Positions 1 to 9,242 of a DNA stretch of 64,000 nucleotides are shown one piece after another. The first letter of the stretch is position 1. Each line of letters begins with the position of its first letter. The notes under the pieces are model-generated. The model searched no databases. It had not been told where the DNA came from and saw nothing but the letters and a program-made list of their open reading frames with translations. The stretch comes from Glaciecola sp965660625 (GTDB taxonomy: Bacteria; Pseudomonadota; Gammaproteobacteria; Enterobacterales; Alteromonadaceae). A program made the position numbers and the translations under genes. The DNA is taken from positions 62,001-126,000 of the forward strand of contig CBFIAR010000005.1 of NCBI GenBank assembly GCA_965660625.1, in the 5' to 3' direction.

Positions 1-353
1 AGTACTTCAATTTGCTTTATAAGTGCTTCTACACTTCGACCTGAATCGAATACATCATCCACAATCAACAAGCTATCTCCTGCATTTGCGTTCTCGATAA
101 GGTAATGTAAACCATGCACTTTGATCTCTTTGGACTGCTGATTTATGCCGTAATAAGACGACGTTCTAACAGCAATATGGTCAGTTGGCGTGTTTTTGTA
201 CTCAAAAAACTCTTGCACTGCAATACCTATTGGCGCTCCACCTCGCCAAATGCCTATAATAAAGTCAGGACGGAAACCATCGTTGAAAACTTTAGATGCA
301 AGACGGAAACTGTCTTCTAATAATGATTGAGAGCTGATGTAATTTTTACTCAA
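1..353 (-). CDS. Hypoxanthine phosphoribosyltransferase-like protein (3' part beyond window)
   Basis: The minus strand encodes a type I phosphoribosyltransferase fold, which transfers a ribose-phosphate from PRPP to a purine base in nucleotide salvage. The PRPP-binding loop reads VDDVFDSGRS, and the N-terminal part contains FRPDFIIGIWRGGAPIG, as in the hypoxanthine/xanthine PRTase-like family of Alteromonadales. No ATG lies between the upstream in-frame stop (396-398) and the conserved region, so the TTG at 353, preceded by AAGAGA, is the likely start. The C-terminal end lies beyond position 1. Base specificity cannot be read from the fragment. Confidence 0.8.
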   Translation of the reverse strand, partial: MSKNYISSQSLLEDSFRLASKVFNDGFRPDFIIGIWRGGAPIGIAVQEFFEYKNTPTDHIAVRTSSYYGINQQSKEIKVHGLHYLIENANAGDSLLIVDDVFDSGRSVEALIKQIEV

Positions 354-549
354 AGTATGGATTCTCTTTTTATGTTCAAGTGAATGACCCTGCGACTAAA
401 GATCACTGGGTTTTCTCGCTTTATATTTGGTAACTTCATTAATTTATTAAAGAGGTTCAGGCGTAAATGCATTCATGCTTCGGCGCTACCTTAAAGCAAA
501 ATAGTCAGCCATCACAACTTAAATCCTATAATTGCGCAGAGTATAGCGT

Positions 550-1770
550 TTATTGTGTTTGTAAGCTATTTGCCGGCTGAATAGAAGCCGCTTTATACGC
601 AGGATACAAAGTGGCGAGTATGCATAAAGCTAATGAACCTGCAGAAATAATTATAATTTCAGACAAGTTCATTTCGATGGGTAAACCAACACCGTTAGGA
701 CCAAAAGCAAGTCCAGAACCCACTGCCGCCAGAATATCATTTAAGAAAAACACGACTATTAAGCCAATTAATACGCCTGATACAACGCCTTTTATGCCAT
801 TAAAAATACCGTTGAGAATGAAAATCAGCATCACATCAGTAGGCACTAATCCTTGTGTTTGTAGAATTGCGATATCACTGGTTTTTTCTGTCACTACCAT
901 GACGAGCGCAGACACAATATTAAATGCAGCAACCGCGATGATTAAAAATAACATAAGAGACATCATGTTTTTTTCCATGCCAACAGCATCAAAGAGAGGG
1001 CCTTGCCGCTCACGCCACGTTGTGTATTTGAGTCCTTGCTTGTCTAGTTCATCAACGATAGCTTGGTACTGGAAAGCATCCCTTAAATACAAGCGCGTAC
1101 CGACGAAAGATAAATCTCGTTGACGCGATAGCTTAGCCACATCATTTATATTCATTAACATGACTTTGTCGTCAGCTTCTGAGTCTAATTGAAACATGCC
1201 AGCAACCGTAACTAATCGTTGACTAGGCATTCGCCCCAGAGGGGTATATGTGCTCGCTGAAGGACTTATGAGGCGCAATCTTTGCCCTATCGACACGCGC
1301 AGTTGGTTAGCCAATGACTGACTAATTAGCACATTGAAACTGCCGCTTTGCAGCGCATCCCACTCACCCGCAACCACGTTTTTTGCGATGATTGAAGGAC
1401 GTTTTTCAACTGAGGTATCGATACCTTGTAAAAATAAACCTTTGATCAATTTACTCGATTGCACAATGACTTCTTGTTCTACAAAATCAGTGGAAGCCAA
1501 AACTTCGCTTTGTAGGTCTTCTGGCAGTATTATCGGACCCCGGTTATCTACAACAATGTGTGGCAAAATTCCTAAGATTTTCTGTTTTAATTGTCCCTCT
1601 AAACCATTCATAACCGATAGCACGGTTATCAATGAAGCTATGCCAAGGGCAATCCCAACAACCGAAAACAAATTGATGAAGGAAACAAAGCTACGCTTAT
1701 TTGATGTTTTCGAATAACGTAAACCAATGATGGCCGATATAGGCAAAGAGGGAAGTTTGGAAAAACGCAT
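550..1770 (-). CDS. lolC: Lipoprotein-releasing system permease, LolC type
   Basis: This 406-residue inner-membrane permease belongs to the LolC/LolE family, which with the ATPase LolD extracts lipoproteins from the inner membrane and hands them to LolA. It has an N-terminal membrane segment (about 25-50, with LITVLSVMNG), a large periplasmic MacB-like domain, and three C-terminal membrane segments (about 270-390). The motif PLGRMPSQR in the periplasmic part and GMEKNMM before the second membrane segment match LolC rather than LolE. LolC, LolD and LolE are normally encoded together. Here the next gene downstream on this strand is a phosphoribosyltransferase and the upstream neighbour is divergent, so the gene stands alone. 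Confidence 0.88.
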   Translation of the reverse strand: MRFSKLPSLPISAIIGLRYSKTSNKRSFVSFINLFSVVGIALGIASLITVLSVMNGLEGQLKQKILGILPHIVVDNRGPIILPEDLQSEVLASTDFVEQEVIVQSSKLIKGLFLQGIDTSVEKRPSIIAKNVVAGEWDALQSGSFNVLISQSLANQLRVSIGQRLRLISPSASTYTPLGRMPSQRLVTVAGMFQLDSEADDKVMLMNINDVAKLSRQRDLSFVGTRLYLRDAFQYQAIVDELDKQGLKYTTWRERQGPLFDAVGMEKNMMSLMLFLIIAVAAFNIVSALVMVVTEKTSDIAILQTQGLVPTDVMLIFILNGIFNGIKGVVSGVLIGLIVVFFLNDILAAVGSGLAFGPNGVGLPIEMNLSEIIIISAGSLALCILATLYPAYKAASIQPANSLQTQ

Positions 1771-2032
1771 AAGCTTAGTTGTGTGCTCTATTTTATTGCG
1801 TTGCCCCCTAAAGTAAGGATGCTCAGCGTAATTTATTTAATTTAAAGACAAAGGATCGCAAACCTGAGTGAAACCTGAGTCGTTTTTTGGTACAGTCATG
1901 AACGGTAAATTGGCAGCATTGCTGCGTTTGTCTTGTCTCTGAGATTGCTTTAGACCGCATTATTATAAACATCTGATACAAGATAGTAACAATTTATCCT
2001 AAAAGATTTAAAACGGTGAATAAAAACTCACA

Positions 2033-2635
2033 TTGTCAGACATTTTGCATAGGACATTGCATTTGAACTCATTAGAAGAAAAAAAACAGCGATTTGAGTC
2101 ATTTTTCTTAATCAAACATCCAACGAAAGTCAACATTAGTCTTGTTAATGAGAAACAGGCAATGCAATCTATGCAGGAGTTTGAAAGCAACATGCCGTAT
2201 GCATTCAAAATAGCATCTGAACTCTCGGAAATTGAGTCACAAGCCCTAAAACCTCTGCGCTCCATGGGTGATAAGCTTGGTGAACTAGTTAATTATTTAC
2301 AACTTCAAGCACGCAAAATTGATCTCATGATGTCCTATATTTTAATGCAGCAAGATGATGAAAGTAGTCGTGCAGAGGCGGTTAAATTTGGTGGTGGCGG
2401 TATTATTGTGAATCACTCATCCGCTATCGATATAGGCACAACAGCAGAAGTAAAAATATTTCTCGAGCAAGAAGCTGCAGCAATTTATTGTCTCGCAGAA
2501 GTCATTAACGTAGACGCAGTAGATGATCTTTTTCAGGTTAGCTACGTTTACACGCACATCCGTGAACAAGACCAAGAACTCCTTGTTCGGGCGAGCCTGC
2601 ATTTGCAAACCCATCAATTGCGAAACAATCGTTAA
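2033..2635 (+). CDS. PilZ-like domain protein upstream of mfd
   Basis: A 200-residue cytosolic protein. The C-terminal half (about 120-195) has the beta-barrel pattern of PilZ domains: KFGGGGIIV, then IGTTAEVKIFL, then a segment ending in ASLHLQTHQLR. An N-terminal helical region precedes it. Classical PilZ domains bind cyclic-di-GMP through RxxxR and [D/N]xSxxG. I see neither in intact form (FGGGGI stands where DLSxGG is expected), so nucleotide binding is uncertain. The only in-frame start near the front is TTG at 2033, after a weak GGTGA. A homologue in this position before mfd is usual in Alteromonadales. The gene is divergent from lolC. Confidence 0.65.
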   Translation: MSDILHRTLHLNSLEEKKQRFESFFLIKHPTKVNISLVNEKQAMQSMQEFESNMPYAFKIASELSEIESQALKPLRSMGDKLGELVNYLQLQARKIDLMMSYILMQQDDESSRAEAVKFGGGGIIVNHSSAIDIGTTAEVKIFLEQEAAAIYCLAEVINVDAVDDLFQVSYVYTHIREQDQELLVRASLHLQTHQLRNNR

Positions 2636-2662
2636 CTAACCATAGAGAAGCAATTTAGCAGC

Positions 2663-5600
2663 ATGTCGAATCTATTTTCTGTGCCTTTACCGAAGGCAAA
2701 ATCACTGAATAGCTCAAACATTATTGATCATATTCAATGGGGCGAACTCAAAGGTGCCAGCCAAGCACTCAGTATTGCCAACGCAGCAAAACAACACAAT
2801 GGACCTTTGTTAGTATTAATAGAGGACAGCCCTAGTGCAATTAAACTAGAAAAAGAGCTCGCCTTTTTTTTACGTAATCAAAAAGTGCACGTACAATTAT
2901 TTCCCGACTGGGAAACACTTCCTTATGATGGTTTCTCACCGCATCAAGATATTGTCTCGCAGCGCTTAGAAACACTCTACTTACTGAGCAAAAAACAACC
3001 CGGCATATTTATTGTTCCAATTAATACTCTCTTGCAGCGTTTGGCACCAGTAGACTATGTTGGTCAACATTTAATGTATTTGAAGGTTGGCGAAACTATT
3101 GACACCGACGAATTTAAACGCAAACTTGAAAATTCAGGATACCTGCATGTCAGTCAGGTAATGACGCACAGTGAATTTTCGGTACGCGGTAGCATTATTG
3201 ATTTGTTTCCGATGGGCAGCGACCAACCCTTTAGAATTGATTTGTTTGATGATGAAATTGATTCGATTCGATACTTTGACCCAGACACTCAGCGAGGCTC
3301 TGAGGAAACTAAAGAAATACGTTTGCTGCCTGCTAGAGAGTTTCCTACCGATAAAGATGCGATCACTGGCTTTAGAGAACGCTATCTCGATAAATTTGAG
3401 CGTAGCAATACCGCCGACAAAGAATCCATTTTTTACCAAGTTAGCAAAGGCACAATGCCCAGCGGTATAGAGTACTATTTACCCTTGTTTTTCGAAAAAA
3501 CATCCACCTTATTTGATTATCTAAATGATGACGCTTTAATGCTTTATTACGGTGACTTAAATAAAGCATCGGAACGATTTAACAAAGATTTATTGCAGCG
3601 CTACGAACAATATCGTTGTAACTTGGCAAGACCACTGCTATCGCCTATCGATTTATACCTTGATTCTAATGAGCTAATGGGTCGACTTAAACAGTGGCCA
3701 AGTGCTCAAATAATGAGTGGCTCATTGCCGAAAAAGGTAGGAAAACATAATTTTGACTGCCACCCAATAGAAGGTATTGGTATTGACTTAAGCGCAACGA
3801 ATCCCTACCAAGCAATTCAAGCTGAAGTAAAGAAGGCAAAAGATAAAGGCAAAAAAGTGATTTTCTGCGCTGAATCTCAAGGGCGAAAAGAAAACTTAAT
3901 GGATGTGCTGCACAAAGCCAAGATATTTCCAGTTAATAGTCCTTCTTTTGATGCAGCTCTTACTGAGTCAAGCCACACTGTTTTTATTTGTGTGGGTATG
4001 GTCGAAAACAGTTTCGAATTTAGTGATAAAAGACATGCTTTCTTGTTTGTCACTGAAACACAACTGCTTGGCCATAAAGTGAGCAAGCGAAAATTAAAGG
4101 ATAAACGCAAGGCTACAGACGAGAATGCGATTGTTAGAAATTTGGCTGAGCTAACAGAAGGTCAACCGGTTGTTCATATTGATCATGGTGTTGGCAGGTT
4201 CTTAGGTTTGCAAACCCTTGATGCAGGCGGCCTGGCCACCGAATATTTAGCCATCGCTTACGCAAAGCAGGCAAAATTATATGTACCGGTATCCAGTCTT
4301 CATCTCATTAGCCGTTTCAGTGGCGGTGATCCTGACCACGCCCCTTTGCATAACCTTGGAAACGATACGTGGAGTAAGGCTAAACGAAAAGCGGCAGAAA
4401 AAGTACGAGATGTAGCGGCACAACTTTTGGACGTTTATGCTAAGCGTGCAGCAAAACCAGGTTATGCATACCCTATTGATTGGAATGAATATAAAACATT
4501 TGAGGACAGCTTCCCGTTTGAGGAAACCTTAGACCAAAAAACAGCAATCAATGCAGTGCTGCAAGATATGGGCAGTCCAAATGCGATGGACAGACTAGTA
4601 TGTGGTGACGTGGGGTTTGGTAAAACTGAAGTTGCTATGCGCGCGGCTTTTATAGCGGCGTCGACGGGCAAGCAAGTTGCTATTTTGGTGCCAACAACGC
4701 TGTTAGCACAACAACATTATGAAAACTTTAAAGATCGTTTTGCACAATGGCCATTTAAAATTGAGGTCATTTCTCGTTTTGGCTCTGCTAAAGAACAAAA
4801 AGCGGTCATTGAAGACCTTGCCGACGGACAAGGTGATATTGTTATCGGCACTCACAAGTTGCTGCAAGACGACGTTAAGTTTAAAGACTTAGGACTTGTA
4901 ATTATTGATGAAGAACATCGCTTCGGCGTACGTCAGAAAGAGAAATTTAAAGCGTTGCGCGCCGATGTAGATATTCTCACACTCACGGCTACGCCTATTC
5001 CGCGAACGTTGAATATGGCACTTAGCGGTATGCGCGATTTATCTATCATCGCAACACCGCCCGCTAAACGATTGGCCATCAAAACGTTTGTGCAGGTGCG
5101 ACAAACTGACATCATTCGCGAAGCCATCATGCGCGAAATTTTGCGTGGGGGTCAAGTGTACTTCCTGCATAACGAAGTCAAAACGATTGAAAAAACTGCG
5201 AAAGAAATTGAAGAAATTATACCCGAAGCTCGCATTGCTATCGGCCACGGTCAAATGCGTGAGCGTGAACTCGAAAACGTGATGAATGACTTTTATCACC
5301 AGCGCTATAATGTGTTGGTATGCACTACTATTGTTGAAACCGGCATCGATGTGCCTACCGCGAATACCATCATAATGGATCGTGCAGACCATTTGGGTTT
5401 AGCACAATTACATCAGCTACGAGGACGCGTAGGCCGGTCGCATCATCAAGCCTATGCCTACTTGTTAACGCCTCACCCAAAACGAATGACTAAGGATGCA
5501 GCAAAACGCCTTGATGCCATTGCCTCCCTTGAGGATCTGGGCGCTGGCTTCGCACTGGCAACGCACGATTTAGAAATCCGAGGGGCTGGTGAACTATTAG

Positions 5601-6172
5601 GTGATGACCAATCAGGGCAAATCAATACTATTGGCTTTAGCCTGTACATGGAAATGTTAGAACAAGCTGTCGAAGCACTGAGAGAAGGCAGAGAACCGTC
5701 ATTAGACGATGTACTTGCAGCTCAGACTGAAGTTGATTTACGCATACCCGCGCTTCTTCCTGATGATTATATCGGTGATGTAAATACACGTTTGTCACTA
5801 TACAAGAAATTGGCTGGTTGCAAAAACCAAAACGACATTGATGAATACCAAATTGAATTAATCGATCGCTTTGGTTTATTGCCTGATAGCGCTAAAAATT
5901 TAGTCAGACAATCAGGCCTGAAGCTCATCGCCCAAAAAATAGGTATTCGAAAAATAGAAGCTACACAGACTGGTGGTCTAATTGATTTCGAGCAGACGAC
6001 AAGCATTGACGCCGGCTTTTTAATACAACTGATTCAAAAGCATCCGCGTGAGTATAAATTTGACGGTCCTCAAAAACTAAGATTTATGAAAAAGCTCGAC
6101 AGTGCGCAGCAAAAACTGGATCATGTCACGGAGTTACTCGACAAATTATTAAAGGAATGTCATGCAAGCTAA
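2663..6172 (+). CDS. mfd: Transcription-repair coupling factor Mfd
   Basis: This 1169-residue DNA translocase removes RNA polymerase stalled at lesions and recruits UvrA for nucleotide excision repair. The order is: UvrB-like domains that contact UvrA (1-350), the CarD-like RNAP-interaction domain (about 500-575, with GQPVVHIDHGVGRF), the superfamily 2 helicase core and a C-terminal TRCF domain. Visible motifs are Walker A GDVGFGKTE, the DEEH box (IIDEEHRFG), TLTATPIPRT (motif III) and RGRVGRS (motif VI). The length matches the E. coli protein (1148). The ATG follows an AGAGAAG ribosome site. The stop overlaps the start of csiV by 11 bases. Confidence 0.97.
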   Translation: MSNLFSVPLPKAKSLNSSNIIDHIQWGELKGASQALSIANAAKQHNGPLLVLIEDSPSAIKLEKELAFFLRNQKVHVQLFPDWETLPYDGFSPHQDIVSQRLETLYLLSKKQPGIFIVPINTLLQRLAPVDYVGQHLMYLKVGETIDTDEFKRKLENSGYLHVSQVMTHSEFSVRGSIIDLFPMGSDQPFRIDLFDDEIDSIRYFDPDTQRGSEETKEIRLLPAREFPTDKDAITGFRERYLDKFERSNTADKESIFYQVSKGTMPSGIEYYLPLFFEKTSTLFDYLNDDALMLYYGDLNKASERFNKDLLQRYEQYRCNLARPLLSPIDLYLDSNELMGRLKQWPSAQIMSGSLPKKVGKHNFDCHPIEGIGIDLSATNPYQAIQAEVKKAKDKGKKVIFCAESQGRKENLMDVLHKAKIFPVNSPSFDAALTESSHTVFICVGMVENSFEFSDKRHAFLFVTETQLLGHKVSKRKLKDKRKATDENAIVRNLAELTEGQPVVHIDHGVGRFLGLQTLDAGGLATEYLAIAYAKQAKLYVPVSSLHLISRFSGGDPDHAPLHNLGNDTWSKAKRKAAEKVRDVAAQLLDVYAKRAAKPGYAYPIDWNEYKTFEDSFPFEETLDQKTAINAVLQDMGSPNAMDRLVCGDVGFGKTEVAMRAAFIAASTGKQVAILVPTTLLAQQHYENFKDRFAQWPFKIEVISRFGSAKEQKAVIEDLADGQGDIVIGTHKLLQDDVKFKDLGLVIIDEEHRFGVRQKEKFKALRADVDILTLTATPIPRTLNMALSGMRDLSIIATPPAKRLAIKTFVQVRQTDIIREAIMREILRGGQVYFLHNEVKTIEKTAKEIEEIIPEARIAIGHGQMRERELENVMNDFYHQRYNVLVCTTIVETGIDVPTANTIIMDRADHLGLAQLHQLRGRVGRSHHQAYAYLLTPHPKRMTKDAAKRLDAIASLEDLGAGFALATHDLEIRGAGELLGDDQSGQINTIGFSLYMEMLEQAVEALREGREPSLDDVLAAQTEVDLRIPALLPDDYIGDVNTRLSLYKKLAGCKNQNDIDEYQIELIDRFGLLPDSAKNLVRQSGLKLIAQKIGIRKIEATQTGGLIDFEQTTSIDAGFLIQLIQKHPREYKFDGPQKLRFMKKLDSAQQKLDHVTELLDKLLKECHAS

Positions 6173-7481
6173 CGCCGTAGTGAGCAATCTCTGCATCAAT
6201 CGCCTCGCAACTAGTCGGCGCGATATAAGTGCGAGTTTAAAAACTGCTGTAAGCTGCGTAGCTAATATCAAACCGCGTTTACCAAAGATCACCGTTTTTG
6301 CTATTGCACTATCGATTTTATCGGCACCGATGCACACATCATCGCAAGTATCTTCGGCAGAAGACGAAGACTGGTGGTTTGATGTGGAAATAATTGCTTT
6401 TAAACGCAATACTTCAAGCTCGCCCCTTGAGGAGGACTTCAGTTATACAGGATTAGAAGTATCTCTTGAAAATGTCACTGATTTAATTAGTCTGCCTCTA
6501 TACCGCGAAGCAAATCCATTAATTGACTTACAACAAATGGTTTACGAATGCTCATTGAACCATTCAATATTTCATTCGAAGCTTGCCGCTTTGGACGCTG
6601 TCACCAATGCAAATAATGGCATAGAAGTAGACGTAAACGCTTACGGCAAGGTAAATAATGAAGTTAATAAACAGTTTGAAACACTTGAATCAGTGTTAAC
6701 TACCGAAGAACGTTTCGCTATCCTGTATGACGAGCAAAATTGCAGTACAGCTAAAAAAGACCTAGCGAGTTCATTTCTTATCATTAATAACAGCAACAAC
6801 ATATCAACTTATTTACAACAACCTGTTCTTACTATCTCTGAGAATACGCATTTGTTAGCAGACACTCAGCTAACACTCCTTGATTACGCGAAGAAGGTGT
6901 TTGCTCAACGTGACATCAGTGCACTCAGCCATATAGCATGGCGTCAACCGGTTGTTTTTGGCGAAAATAATGCTAAATTCTATCGTGTATTTTCGGGTGA
7001 TAAACTAAGATTGCCAGATGAGCCTGTAGCGTCTTATGCCGCGTTGAAAGAGAGATACGATCCTGAACAAAACAATGTTATCGATCAAAATTCAGAAACA
7101 TTTTTTGCCGAACTAAAGCAGCAGTTAGCCGAAGGTAAAGCTGTTAATTGGCAACACAGAGAGAATATACAAGCCAGCAGTTCGGATTCAAAAACCGCAA
7201 TTGATAACATTTGGGAACTGGATGGTAAGGTAAAAATCTACTTAAATTATGTTAACAGAGTGCCTTATTTACATATTGATTCAGAGTTCGGCTTCAACGA
7301 GCTCGAACTAAATAGTGTTGGCGAAGCTGAAATTAAACAATACCCGTTTAAGCAACGTAGGCGTGTAATAAGTAAACAAATACATTATTTTGATCACCCT
7401 AAAATAGGGATAATCATGAGACTTGAACGCTATGAACAGCCAAAAGAATTAAAAGAAGTAAACGATGAAGATATATACTAA
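6162..7481 (+). CDS. csiV: CsiV-type cell-shape integrity protein
   Basis: A 439-residue exported protein of the CsiV family. In Vibrio cholerae CsiV is a periplasmic peptidoglycan-binding protein needed for LpoA-dependent activation of the synthase PBP1A. The signature WFDVEIIAFKRN follows a hydrophobic segment (about 44-60, ITVFAIALSILSAP), which should act as signal peptide or anchor. The C-terminal part (about 350-430) contains the typical GKVKIYLNYVNRVPYLHIDS pattern and a final basic-plus-dimeric region. With the ATG inside mfd (11-base overlap) the leader before the hydrophobic segment is long, so an internal start is possible. The gene also overlaps the next one by 17 bases, so the run from mfd on is probably translated as one operon. 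Confidence 0.85.
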   Translation: MQANAVVSNLCINRLATSRRDISASLKTAVSCVANIKPRLPKITVFAIALSILSAPMHTSSQVSSAEDEDWWFDVEIIAFKRNTSSSPLEEDFSYTGLEVSLENVTDLISLPLYREANPLIDLQQMVYECSLNHSIFHSKLAALDAVTNANNGIEVDVNAYGKVNNEVNKQFETLESVLTTEERFAILYDEQNCSTAKKDLASSFLIINNSNNISTYLQQPVLTISENTHLLADTQLTLLDYAKKVFAQRDISALSHIAWRQPVVFGENNAKFYRVFSGDKLRLPDEPVASYAALKERYDPEQNNVIDQNSETFFAELKQQLAEGKAVNWQHRENIQASSSDSKTAIDNIWELDGKVKIYLNYVNRVPYLHIDSEFGFNELELNSVGEAEIKQYPFKQRRRVISKQIHYFDHPKIGIIMRLERYEQPKELKEVNDEDIY

Positions 7482-8007
7482 AACCGGTGACAAAGGAACG
7501 ACGCAAGTCTATACCTCTGAAGTGCTTCGACTAACTAAAAACGACGCCATTTTAGAATGCTATGGTTCAATTGATGAATTAAACAGTCACATCGGATTGT
7601 TGAGTGCGTTGTTAATTAAAGAGGCATCCAACAAAGAAGAGCCCTATCTGAGCCAATCATTCATGTTCGGTATTCAGAAAACGTTATTCAGTATTGGTTT
7701 CGCTATCTCTGACAAACCACAAATTGATGAAAATGCGACGCAGGTGCTAGAGCACGCAATTGATAAACTTCAGCAAGAGTTACCCCCACAAACTAAGTTT
7801 ATTTTGCCCGGCGGCGGTCAGTTAGCAGCGCAAGCGCACATATGTAGAACCGTCACTAGACGCGCAGAACGCACAATTGTTAGTGTATCGCAACAACAGA
7901 GCGTGCCAGACATTTGTATTCAATATTTAAACCGCTTATCAGATTACTTTTTCGTTGCCGCTAGAGCATTAAACTCTAGATCAAAAATTGCAGATATTGA
8001 AGTTTAG
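7465..8007 (+). CDS. Cob(I)alamin adenosyltransferase, PduO type
   Basis: A 180-residue enzyme that transfers the adenosyl group of ATP to cob(I)alamin to make coenzyme B12. It has the PduO/MMAB signatures: N-terminal TKTGDKGTT (ATP-binding loop), ECYGSIDELNSHIGL, and the C-terminal RRAERTIV and LNRLSDYFFVAARALN helices that hold the cobalamin site. The length is normal for the family. It starts 17 bases inside csiV, and no ribosome site is separate from that gene. No other B12 genes are visible here, so it probably serves salvage of exogenous cobalamin. Confidence 0.92.
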   Translation: MKIYTKTGDKGTTQVYTSEVLRLTKNDAILECYGSIDELNSHIGLLSALLIKEASNKEEPYLSQSFMFGIQKTLFSIGFAISDKPQIDENATQVLEHAIDKLQQELPPQTKFILPGGGQLAAQAHICRTVTRRAERTIVSVSQQQSVPDICIQYLNRLSDYFFVAARALNSRSKIADIEV

Positions 8008-8097
8008 AGAAACCAATATACTCCTTATTATCAAATAGCGTGCTCTTGTGAAATGGAACCCTTTGGTTTTGTTCTCACAGAAGCACCTAAGGATAGC

Positions 8098-9120
8098 TTA
8101 AGAAAATTGTTCATTCACGCTATTAATGACCTTAGTACTCGCAAGATAAGTGGCTTCTCTTTGATTTTTATCGAGGCCTCGTTGCTGACTGACTTTTTGC
8201 AACAATTCATGCCATCGTTGGCTGTAAACCTTCTGTTGACTCAATCCATCTAGCACTTTTTCGGCCTGTGAAGGAGAATTACAGACTAAGACCATATCAC
8301 AACCCGCTTCAATTGCTTGCTCAGCACGTTCAATCACACTGCCTGCAACACTTGCCGCCTGCATTGATAAATCATCTGAAAATACGACGCCCTCAAAACC
8401 GAGTTGCTTACGCAATATTTGTTGTATCCATATCTCAGAAAATCCGGCGGGTTTGTCATCTACGTTAGGATAGATAACATGCGCTGGCATAATTGCGTCT
8501 ACTTTTTTAGCCGTAATAAGTTGCTGGAAAACTCGCATATCTTGCTGCTGAATATCGTCGAAACTGCGATTATCAATCGGCATCGCAATATGGCTGTCCT
8601 CACTTACGGAGCCGTGACCAGGAAAATGTTTACCCGTGCTTTTCATACCCGCCTTATGCATTCCGTCGATATAAGCCCCACTTAACAGAATGACTTGGTC
8701 TGGGTCCGACGAAAATGCCCTGCTACCAATAACCTCACTCACCCCGTTAAGATCAAGGACGGGTGCAAAACTGATGTCGATATCTAATCGCAATAGTTCA
8801 TGAGCCATACAAAATCCCATGCTCTGTGCCAAAACAAGCTGCTCATTCTGCGATTTTTCAAATCTTTCAATATTAGCCATTGCGGGAATTTGCGTAAATC
8901 CCTCTCGGAAACGCTGAACTCGACCTCCCTCATGGTCAACAGAAATAAGGAAAGGTTTGTTTACCGTTCGCCTTATGTCTTTTATCAATGCTGACAATTG
9001 CCGCTTTTCAGCATAATTACGACTAAATAGGATCACTCCACCACATAATGGGTGCTGTAACATTTCTCGTTCAACCGAACTGAGTTCAAAACTGTGCACA
9101 TCAAGAATAAGGGGTGACAT
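8098..9120 (-). CDS. nagZ: Beta-N-acetylhexosaminidase NagZ (peptidoglycan recycling)
   Basis: A 340-residue cytoplasmic glycoside hydrolase of family 3. It removes GlcNAc from 1,6-anhydro-muropeptides during cell-wall recycling and so influences AmpC induction where that system exists. Seen motifs are GGVILFSRNY near the start, SVDHEGGRVQRF, KHFPGHGSVSEDSH with the family's catalytic His/Asp loop, and FSDDLSMQAA with the catalytic nucleophile Asp. The length equals that of E. coli NagZ (341). A good AAGGA precedes the ATG at six bases. The gene is convergent with the adenosyltransferase, 90 bases away. Confidence 0.95.
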   Translation of the reverse strand: MSPLILDVHSFELSSVEREMLQHPLCGGVILFSRNYAEKRQLSALIKDIRRTVNKPFLISVDHEGGRVQRFREGFTQIPAMANIERFEKSQNEQLVLAQSMGFCMAHELLRLDIDISFAPVLDLNGVSEVIGSRAFSSDPDQVILLSGAYIDGMHKAGMKSTGKHFPGHGSVSEDSHIAMPIDNRSFDDIQQQDMRVFQQLITAKKVDAIMPAHVIYPNVDDKPAGFSEIWIQQILRKQLGFEGVVFSDDLSMQAASVAGSVIERAEQAIEAGCDMVLVCNSPSQAEKVLDGLSQQKVYSQRWHELLQKVSQQRGLDKNQREATYLASTKVINSVNEQFS

Positions 9121-9242
9121 AGGGTTCCTTGTTAAGTACTTTTTTTAATGCTTCAAAACCATGTTAAGGATAAAACTTGTAAGCTAAGTAGGTTTCGCTT
9201 AGCCTTAGCCATCATAAAGGTTAAACATAAAAAGAAAAACAA

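Noticed and set aside
611..1123. Long plus-strand frame inside lolC (also 14651-15058, 22745-23203 and similar)
   Set aside because: These lie opposite genes with clear domains, and their translations show no family features.
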